From assembly GCA_964385045.1 (NCBI GenBank), contig CAYLNM010000025.1:1-36541 (forward strand): 36,541 nt of DNA. Reading direction: 5' to 3'. This DNA comes from CAYLNM01 sp964385045. GTDB taxonomy: Bacteria > Planctomycetota > Phycisphaerae > Phycisphaerales > SM1A02. Positions 30,225 through 36,541 of the stretch are shown in pieces (the stretch's first letter is position 1; each line of letters starts with the position of its first letter). The position numbers and the translations under genes are program-made. Below the pieces are notes generated by a model. It was not told the DNA's origin, ran no database searches, and saw only the letters and a list, made by a program, of their open reading frames with translations.

Positions 30225-31871
30225 ATGATCCGTCCCCCCCGTCCGGGCCCCGTGGCCCTCCTCGCCGCGGCCCCGCTCGTCCTCGCCGCCGGCTGCCGCG
30301 TGCACGAGCCCCGCGACTTCGTGCGGCCGCCGGTGGCGGTGCCGGAGGGCTTCGCGGCCGCCGACGGCCTGCTCGGCGAGGTGTCCGAGGCCGAGCGGAC
30401 GGGAGCCGCGGCGGATCCGGACGACGCCCCCGAGCCGTGGTGGCGGACCTTCGGCGACGCCGGCCTCGACGCCGCGGTCGACGTGGCGCTCGCGGAGAAC
30501 CTCGACCTGCGGCAGGCCTGGAGCCGGCTGCGGCAGGCGGCGGCGGAGGCGGTGATCGCCGGGGCCGCCCGCGAGCCGGCGCTCGACGCCACCGGCTCGG
30601 CCGCCCTCACCCGCCTCGGCGACCGCGTTCCCGAGCTGCCGCCCGACGGATCGCCCGGCAACCGCTGGGACGAGCGGTACGCCCTCGGCCTCGCCCTGAG
30701 CTGGGAGCTGGACCTGTGGGGCCGGCTCGCCTCCCGGGCGGAGGCGGCCCGGCTCCGCGCCGCGGCGACGCGGGCCGACGTGTCGGACGCCGCCCTGCTC
30801 GTGGCCGCGGGCGTGGTGGAGGCGTGGTTCGACGTGCAGGAGCAGCGGGCGCTGCTGGTCCTGCTCGAGGATCAGCTCGAGACCAGCCGCACGCTGCTGG
30901 AGCTCACCGAGCTGCGGTTCAGCCTCGGCGAGGGCTCGTCGGTCGCGGTGCTGCAGCAGCGGCAGCAGGTCGCGGCCACCGAGTCGCAGCTGCCGGTGGC
31001 CCGTGGCCAGCTCGCCGCCGCCCGCCACCGCCTCGCCCTGCTGCTCGGCCGCCCGCCCGGCGACCTCGGCCCCCTCGAGCCCGCCGGCGTCCTGCCCGAG
31101 CTGCCGCCGCTGCCCGCGCTCGCGGCCCCCGGCGACCTGCTGGTGCGGCGGCCGGACGTCCGGGCCGCCTTCGCCCGGCTCGACGCGGCCGACCGCGACG
31201 TGGCCGAGGCGGTCGCCGATCGGCTGCCGCGGCTGACGCTCGGCCTGTCCTACGACTGGACGACCGCCGCCCTCGGGGCCGCGTTCCAGCGCGACGTCGC
31301 CACGATCGCGGCGTCGGCCGTCGCCCCGCTCCTCGACGGCGGCCGCCGCGAGGCCGAGGTGGAGCGTCGTCGCGCGGTCCTCCAGTCGCGGCTCGACGCA
31401 GTCGGCGCGACCGTGCTCGTCGCCCTCCGCGAGGTCGAGGACGCCCTCGCCCGCGAGCGGCACCAGCGGGAGCTGCTCCGCCGCCGGGCCCGCCAGCTCG
31501 AGCTCGCCCGCGCCACCCTCGACGAGACGCGCAGCCGCTACGCCAACGGTCTCGGCGACTACATCGACGTGATCGTGGCCGTGCAGTCCCTGCAGGACCT
31601 CGAGCGCCGCGTGCTCGGCGAGCGGGCGGAGCTGGTGACCAATCGCGCCCGCCTCCACCGCGCCCTCGGCGGCCGCTGGATGGAGCAGCTCGCCCCGCCG
31701 CCCGCCCGCGACGCGGATGCGTTCGCTCGCGGGGCCGACGCCGACGACGATCGCGCCCCGGGGAACGAGCCGCCGGCCGCGGTCCCCGCCGCCGGGCCCG
31801 CGGCCGCGGCCGGCCCGGCTCCGGCCCCGCCCCCCGCCGCCCACGCCCGCCTTCCGGAGAACTCCCCGTGA
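30225..31871 (+). CDS. Outer-membrane efflux channel lipoprotein (OprM/NodT type)
   Basis: 548 residues. The lipobox LAAGC (Cys24) gives a lipid-anchored TolC-family channel. WWRTFGDAGLDAAVDVALAENLDLRQAW is the first family repeat; RFSLGEGSSVAVLQQRQ and the second-half repeat RYANGLGDYIDVIVAVQSL are the paired helix-strand elements, and LLVRRPDVRAAFARL is typical of the NodT/OprM group. The C-terminal 55 residues are low-complexity Ala/Pro. It is the first gene of the operon, which is less usual than the adaptor-pump-channel order. The stop overlaps the adaptor start (GTGA). The start lacks a Shine-Dalgarno but has TATCAT 6 nt upstream. Confidence 0.92.
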   Translation: MIRPPRPGPVALLAAAPLVLAAGCRVHEPRDFVRPPVAVPEGFAAADGLLGEVSEAERTGAAADPDDAPEPWWRTFGDAGLDAAVDVALAENLDLRQAWSRLRQAAAEAVIAGAAREPALDATGSAALTRLGDRVPELPPDGSPGNRWDERYALGLALSWELDLWGRLASRAEAARLRAAATRADVSDAALLVAAGVVEAWFDVQEQRALLVLLEDQLETSRTLLELTELRFSLGEGSSVAVLQQRQQVAATESQLPVARGQLAAARHRLALLLGRPPGDLGPLEPAGVLPELPPLPALAAPGDLLVRRPDVRAAFARLDAADRDVAEAVADRLPRLTLGLSYDWTTAALGAAFQRDVATIAASAVAPLLDGGRREAEVERRRAVLQSRLDAVGATVLVALREVEDALARERHQRELLRRRARQLELARATLDETRSRYANGLGDYIDVIVAVQSLQDLERRVLGERAELVTNRARLHRALGGRWMEQLAPPPARDADAFARGADADDDRAPGNEPPAAVPAAGPAAAAGPAPAPPPAAHARLPENSP

Positions 31872-33277
31872 GTGCCGCCCGCTTCGCCGCCTCCGCCGCC
31901 CTCGCGGTGCTGCGGCTGCTCGTGCCCCTCGCGATCATCGCCGCCGCGCTGATCGCCGGGCGCTTCCTGCTGACCACCCGCAGCGCCCCCGAGCGGGCGG
32001 CCGAGCGCACGCCGGCCGCCGCGGCGGTGGAGACGGTCGCGGTCTCGGTCGGCCCCCGCGAGGCCCGCGTCGTCGCCTACGGCACGGTGCAGCCGGCCCG
32101 CGAGATCACGCTCCGGCCCGAGGTCGGCGGCCGCATCGTCGAGCTGCATCCCGACCTGATCGCCGGCGGCCGGCTCGCGAGCGGCGACGCCCTGCTGCGG
32201 ATCGACCCCCGCGAGTACGAGTACCGCGTGACCGAGCAGGAGGCCGCCGTGGTGCGGGCGGAGTTCGACCTGCAGGTCGAGCAGGGCCGCGGCGTGGTGG
32301 CCCGCCGCGAGTGGGAGCTGCTCGAGGACTCGGTGCAGCGAAGCGAGCTGGGCGAGCGGCTCGCCCGCCGCGAGCCGCACCTCGAGGAGCGGATGGCCGC
32401 GGTCGAGGCCGCCCGCAGCCGGCTCGAGAAGGCCCGGCTCGACCTCGAGCGGACCGAGCTGCTCGTGCCCTTCAACGCCCTCGTCCTCGACGAGTCGGTG
32501 GAGCGCGGACAGCTCGTCAACGCCCAGACGCCGGTGGCCACGCTGATCGGGACCGACGTCTTCCACGTCCGCGTGAGCGTCCCCATGGATCGCCTCGGCC
32601 TCGTCAGCCTGCCGGGCCCGGGCGGCGAGGGCGGCTCACCGGTCCTGATCCACCACGACGACGGCTCGGTGGACGGGGCGCCGCTGCCCGGCCGCGTGGT
32701 GCGGCTGCTCGGCGACGTCGACCCCAACGGCCGCATGGCTCGCCTGCTCGTCGAGGTGGTCGACCCGCTCGGGCTCTCGGGCGTGCCCGGGGCGACGGAC
32801 GAGACCATGGGCGACCGCACCGCGGCCGACGGCGATTCCGACGCCGGTCGCGCGGACGATCGCAGCCCGCTGCTGGTGGGCGAGTTCGTCCGGGTCGAGA
32901 TCCTCGGGCCCGAGCGCGACGGCCTCGCGGTCATCCCGCGCCGGTCCCTCCGCGAGGGCGGGCGGGTCTGGATCATGGACGACTCGGACCGGCTCGAGAT
33001 CCGCCCGGTGACCGTCGCCTGGGGCACCGACGCCTCGCTCGTCGTCTCGGCGGGCCTGCGCGACGGCGACCGCGTGGTCACGACGCCGCTGGCGGCCCCG
33101 GTGCCGGGCATGCCGCTGACCGACGTGACGACGGCGGGCGAGCCCGACGTGGTGGAGGCGCCCGCCGACGCGGGGACGGGCGGGTCCGAACGCTCCGGCG
33201 CGGGGGCGACCGCCGCCGCGGCCGCCGCTGACGACGACGACGACGACGACGACGCACCACGCGGCGAGCGGAGCTGA
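31868..33277 (+). CDS. RND efflux adaptor (membrane fusion protein)
   Basis: 469 residues. A membrane anchor (about 12-36) is followed by the adaptor order: VSVGPREARVVAYGTVQPAREITLRPEVGGRIVE (first half of the lipoyl domain), an alpha-helical hairpin (about 118-195), the second lipoyl half (TELLVPFNALVLDESVERGQLV) and a beta-barrel domain (LLVGEFVRVEILG, AVIPRRSLREGGRVW). Such proteins bridge the RND pump and the outer-membrane channel. The start is GTG overlapping the channel gene's stop. An insert of about 25 Asp/Ala-rich residues (about 303-330) and an eight-Asp run near the C-terminus are unusual. The pump gene begins 3 nt after its stop. Confidence 0.92.
   Translation: MSAARFAASAALAVLRLLVPLAIIAAALIAGRFLLTTRSAPERAAERTPAAAAVETVAVSVGPREARVVAYGTVQPAREITLRPEVGGRIVELHPDLIAGGRLASGDALLRIDPREYEYRVTEQEAAVVRAEFDLQVEQGRGVVARREWELLEDSVQRSELGERLARREPHLEERMAAVEAARSRLEKARLDLERTELLVPFNALVLDESVERGQLVNAQTPVATLIGTDVFHVRVSVPMDRLGLVSLPGPGGEGGSPVLIHHDDGSVDGAPLPGRVVRLLGDVDPNGRMARLLVEVVDPLGLSGVPGATDETMGDRTAADGDSDAGRADDRSPLLVGEFVRVEILGPERDGLAVIPRRSLREGGRVWIMDDSDRLEIRPVTVAWGTDASLVVSAGLRDGDRVVTTPLAAPVPGMPLTDVTTAGEPDVVEAPADAGTGGSERSGAGATAAAAAADDDDDDDDAPRGERS
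33230..33253 (+). repeat. (GAC)8 trinucleotide run coding for eight Asp
   Basis: Eight consecutive GAC codons near the end of the adaptor gene. Slippage would change the length in steps of one Asp without shifting the frame. Confidence 0.95.
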
Positions 33278-33280
33278 CCC

Positions 33281-36200
33281 ATGGCCGACGATGCCCCCAC
33301 CGCCGACGACCGATCCGCCGACGCCCGCCACGAGGAGCCCCGCGGCCCCATCGCGTGGATGACCCGCAACCACGTGGCCGCCAACCTGCTCATGGCCCTC
33401 TTCATCCTCGGCGGCCTCGCGATGGCCACGCAGGTGAAGCAGGAGGTCTTCCCCGAGTTCGAGATCGACCGCATCTCGGTCTCGGTGCCGTACCCCGGCG
33501 CAAGCCCCGAGGAGGTCGAGCAGGGCATCCTGCTCTCGATCGAGGACGCGGTCCGCGGCCTCGACGGCGTCAAGGAGGTCACGAGCGTCGCGAGCGAGGG
33601 TGCCGGCTCGGTGTCGATCGAGCTGCTGGTCACCGCCGACCGCGGCAAGGCGCTGCAGGACGTCAAGAACGCGATCGACCGCATCCGCTCGTTCCCCGAG
33701 GAGGCCGAGCGGCCGACGGTCTCGATCGCGCAGGTCCGCAACCGCGTGATCTCGCTCTTCGTCAGCGGCGACGTCCATCCGCGCACGCTCCGCGAGCTCG
33801 CCGAGGGGATCCGCGACGACCTCATCGGCCTCGACGGCATCACCCTCGTGGAGCTCGGGCCGGTCCCCCGCCTCGAGATCGCGATCGAGGTGCCGGACCG
33901 CGAGCTCCGCGCCCTCGGCCTCACGCTCGAGGACGTCGCCCGCACGGTGCGTCAGACCGCGGTCGAGCTGCCCGCGGGGGCGGTCAAGACCGACGGCGGC
34001 GAGGTGCTGCTGCGGACGCAGGAGCGGCGCGACTTCGGCCTCGAGTTCGCCGACATCCCGATCGCGACGACGCCCGAGGGCACCCGGGTCCTGCTCGGCG
34101 ACGTCGCCCGGATCGTCGACGGCTTCGAGGACACCGACCAGGAGACGCTCTTCGGCGGCCGGCCCGCGGTGCGGGTGGACGTCTACCGGGTCGGCGACGA
34201 GACGCCGATCAGCGTCTCCGACGTCGTGAACGACTACGTGGCCGAGGCCGCCCCGACGCTGCCGCCGGCGATCGAGCTCGCCACGTGGGACGACCGCTCG
34301 GTGATCTACCGCGAGCGGATGCAGCTGCTGCTGAAGAACGCCTTCATCGGCCTGGTGCTGGTGCTGCTGCTGCTCGGGCTCTTCCTCGAGCCGCGGCTGG
34401 CGTTCTGGGTGACGCTCGGCATCCCGATCTCGATCCTCGGGTCGTTCCTGTTCCTGCCGTTCACCGGCGCGTCGATCAACATGATCTCGCTGTTCGCGTT
34501 CATCATCACCCTCGGGATCATCGTGGACGACGCGGTGGTGATGGGCGAGAACATCTTCGCGCGGCGCGAGGAGGGCATGAGCACGCTCCGGGCGGCCATG
34601 CTCGGGGCGAAGGAGATCGCCCCGCCGATCACGTTCGCCGTCCTCACCAACATCGCGGCGTTCATGCCGCTGATGTTCGTGCCCGGCTCGAGCGGCAACC
34701 TCTTCGGCCAGATCCCGGCGGTCACGATCGCGGTGTTCGTGGTCTCGCTCGTCGAGTCGATCTTCATCCTGCCGAGCCACCTGTCCCACCGCGGGGCCGA
34801 CACGCTCTTCTGGCGGATCGCCGGCTGGCCGAGCCGGGTCTTCGGGGCCGGGCTCGAGTGGGTGATCCGGCGGGTGTACGAGCCGAGCCTCCGCGTCCTG
34901 CTCGCGTGGCGGTACGCGACCGTCGCCGGCGGCATCGGGATGCTCATCCTCTGCGGGGCCGCGGTCGGGGCGGGCATGGTGCCCTTCAGCTTCCTGCCCC
35001 GCATCGACACCGACACCGTGACCGTCCGGGCCACCCTGCCCTTCGGCGTGCCGGTGGAGCAGTCGCGGGAGGTGCAGGCGCGGCTCATGGCCACCGCCCG
35101 CGAGGTGATCGCCGAGGTGGCCGAGGAGGAGGGCACCGAACCGGACCGCCTCGTGGAGGGCATGGTGGCCACGATCGGCTCGTTCCCGCAGGGCGGCGGA
35201 CCGGGCAGCGCTCCTTCGTTCGGCGGCGGCGGGGCGCACCTCGTCGGCCTGCAGGTCGCGCTCGTCCCGAGCGGCGACCGCGAGATCGGCGGCGTGGCGT
35301 TCGCCGAGCGGTGGCGGCGGGCGACGGGCCCGATCCCGGGCCTCGAGTCGCTCGTCTTCGACGCCCAGATCGGGGCCGGGGGCGGCGAGCCGATCGAGGT
35401 CGAGCTGAGCCACCGCGACACCGCGATCCTCGACCGGGCGGCGGCCGAGCTGGCCGTCACGCTCGGCACCTACGCGGGCGTCATCGACATCGACGACGGC
35501 GTGGCCGAGGGCAAGCCGCAGCTGGACTTCACGATCCGGCCCGAGGCCCGCAGCCTCGGCATCACCGCCTCCGAGATCGCCACGCAGCTGCGCGGGGCGT
35601 TCTACGGGATCGAGGCCCTGCGGCAGCAGCGCGGTCGCAACGAGGTCCGCGTGATGGTCCGGCTGCCGGAGGCCGAGCGCGAGACGCTCGCGACGCTCGA
35701 CGAGCTCATGCTTCGGCCGCGCGGTGGCGGCGAGCTGCCGCTTCGGGAGGCGGTCGAGGTGGTGGAGGGCCGCTCGTACACCGAGATCCGCCGCGTGGAC
35801 GGTCGCCGCACCAAGGCGGTGTCGGCCGACGTGGAGGACGACGTGGCCAACGCGGAGGAGGTGCTCGCGGACCTGCAGGCCACGGGCGAGCTCGACGCGC
35901 TCGTCGCCCGCTACCCGGGACTGACCTGGCGGCTCGCGGGCGAGCAGGACGAGCGGCGGGACTCGCTGGGCTCGCTCGCGGTCGGCTTCCCGCTCGCCAT
36001 GCTCGTGATCTACGCCCTGCTCGCGGTGCCCTTCCGCTCGTACGTGCAGCCGTTCCTGGTGATGGCCGCGATCCCGTTCGGCGCGATCGGGGCGGTGCTC
36101 GGTCACATCCTGCTGGACTTCGGCCTCAGCATCATGAGCATGTTCGGGATCATCGCCCTCGCGGGCGTGGTGGTGAACGACTCGCTGGTGCTCGTCTACA

Positions 36201-36541
36201 CCGCCAACCGGCTCCGGCGACGGGCCGACGCCGCGGGCGGCAAGGGCCTGACCGCGGAGCAGGCGGCCCACGGACTCGGTCCCTTCGACGCGGTGGTCGA
36301 GGCGGGCACGCGGCGCTTCCGCCCGATCCTGCTCACGAGCCTCACCACGTTCTTCGGCCTCGCCCCGATCATCTTCGAGACCAGCGTGCAGGCGCGGTTC
36401 CTCATCCCGATGGCCATCAGCCTCGGCTTCGGCATCCTGTTCGCGACCGCGATCATCCTGGTGCTGCTGCCGGCCCTGTACCTCGTCCTCGAGGACGTGC
36501 TCGGAGCGGGACGCCGGTTCGTGGAGCTGGGCGACCGGCCG
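33281..36541 (+). CDS. RND efflux pump permease (3' end outside the window)
   Basis: Open for 1087 codons to the window edge. RND permeases are usually about 1020-1150 residues, so little should be missing. The N-terminus is a 24-residue acidic cytoplasmic extension, then PIAWMTRNHVAANLLMALFILGG (TM1). Typical family parts follow: the porter domain (FPEFEIDRISVSVPYPGASPEEVE), TM4 with the proton-relay pair Asp416-Asp417 (GIIVDDAVVMGENI), TM5-6, a second half starting near RVYEPSLRVLL, and TM10 with GVVVNDSLVLVYTANR. AcrB has a lysine (Lys940) in the last motif; here it is Asn966-Asp967. GGAG lies 7 nt before the ATG. It works with the adaptor and channel encoded upstream; the substrate is unknown. 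Confidence 0.95.
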   Translation, partial: MADDAPTADDRSADARHEEPRGPIAWMTRNHVAANLLMALFILGGLAMATQVKQEVFPEFEIDRISVSVPYPGASPEEVEQGILLSIEDAVRGLDGVKEVTSVASEGAGSVSIELLVTADRGKALQDVKNAIDRIRSFPEEAERPTVSIAQVRNRVISLFVSGDVHPRTLRELAEGIRDDLIGLDGITLVELGPVPRLEIAIEVPDRELRALGLTLEDVARTVRQTAVELPAGAVKTDGGEVLLRTQERRDFGLEFADIPIATTPEGTRVLLGDVARIVDGFEDTDQETLFGGRPAVRVDVYRVGDETPISVSDVVNDYVAEAAPTLPPAIELATWDDRSVIYRERMQLLLKNAFIGLVLVLLLLGLFLEPRLAFWVTLGIPISILGSFLFLPFTGASINMISLFAFIITLGIIVDDAVVMGENIFARREEGMSTLRAAMLGAKEIAPPITFAVLTNIAAFMPLMFVPGSSGNLFGQIPAVTIAVFVVSLVESIFILPSHLSHRGADTLFWRIAGWPSRVFGAGLEWVIRRVYEPSLRVLLAWRYATVAGGIGMLILCGAAVGAGMVPFSFLPRIDTDTVTVRATLPFGVPVEQSREVQARLMATAREVIAEVAEEEGTEPDRLVEGMVATIGSFPQGGGPGSAPSFGGGGAHLVGLQVALVPSGDREIGGVAFAERWRRATGPIPGLESLVFDAQIGAGGGEPIEVELSHRDTAILDRAAAELAVTLGTYAGVIDIDDGVAEGKPQLDFTIRPEARSLGITASEIATQLRGAFYGIEALRQQRGRNEVRVMVRLPEAERETLATLDELMLRPRGGGELPLREAVEVVEGRSYTEIRRVDGRRTKAVSADVEDDVANAEEVLADLQATGELDALVARYPGLTWRLAGEQDERRDSLGSLAVGFPLAMLVIYALLAVPFRSYVQPFLVMAAIPFGAIGAVLGHILLDFGLSIMSMFGIIALAGVVVNDSLVLVYTANRLRRRADAAGGKGLTAEQAAHGLGPFDAVVEAGTRRFRPILLTSLTTFFGLAPIIFETSVQARFLIPMAISLGFGILFATAIILVLLPALYLVLEDVLGAGRRFVELGDRP

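Noticed and set aside
32636..36271. 1211-codon open frame on the minus strand opposite the efflux pump
   Set aside because: The plus strand encodes an unmistakable RND adaptor and permease. The antisense product has no recognisable domain and an Asp/His/Arg-biased composition.

Overview
This is a very GC-rich stretch (about three quarters G+C by eye) of a bacterial chromosome with a two-membrane envelope: many lipoproteins, a tripartite RND pump with an outer-membrane channel, and BON-domain and thioredoxin-fold proteins exported beyond the inner membrane. A tandem DUF1080 protein, a DUF1570 metallopeptidase and a secreted basic protein with W-x-P-P repeats suggest a planctomycete, most likely a Phycisphaerae relative. 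This is inference from family content; no rRNA or tRNA marker is present. I see no insertion sequence, integrase, phage gene or CRISPR array, so this reads as ordinary chromosome.

Layout. 1-1925: a possible gene tail at the edge, an alpha/beta-hydrolase lipoprotein (-) and a thioredoxin-fold lipoprotein (+). 2248-6003 (+): rhodanese, small membrane protein, six-BON-domain exported protein, small charged coiled-coil protein and SnoaL-like protein, perhaps an envelope or stress cluster. 6273-8296 (+): DUF1570 peptidase overlapping a small lipoprotein gene. 8632-12089 (-): DUF3365 c-heme lipoprotein and DUF2202 ferritin-like protein (overlapping, order ferritin then heme), W-x-P protein and a membrane-anchored protein. 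12311-12838 (+): DinB-like protein. 12879-15985 (-): tandem DUF1080 protein, small wing-helix-like membrane protein, Tat-exported metallophosphoesterase. 16239-17864 (+): rimO. 17881-22285: tesA (-) facing away from ybbA-ybbP (+), the same arrangement as in E. coli. 22529-23401 (-): membrane-anchored thioredoxin. 23813-24448 (+): 3-hydroxyanthranilate 3,4-dioxygenase. 24510-27665 (-): hybrid histidine kinase. 27842-29998 (-): CocE/NonD-type hydrolase. 30225-36541 (+): RND efflux operon in the order outer-membrane channel, adaptor, pump; the pump gene runs off the window.

Expression signals. Most starts have a GGAG-type Shine-Dalgarno site or a 4-nt stop/start overlap. Four genes (tesA, ybbA, rimO and the channel gene) lack one and instead have a TANNNT hexamer 5-6 nt before the start codon, the layout of leaderless promoters. 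The hydrolase and DUF1080 genes share a TANNNT element followed by an identical Shine-Dalgarno leader. Gene ends often carry perfect GC hairpins without T tracts. Several spacers hold short tandem repeats (8-55 bp units), most of them different in sequence.
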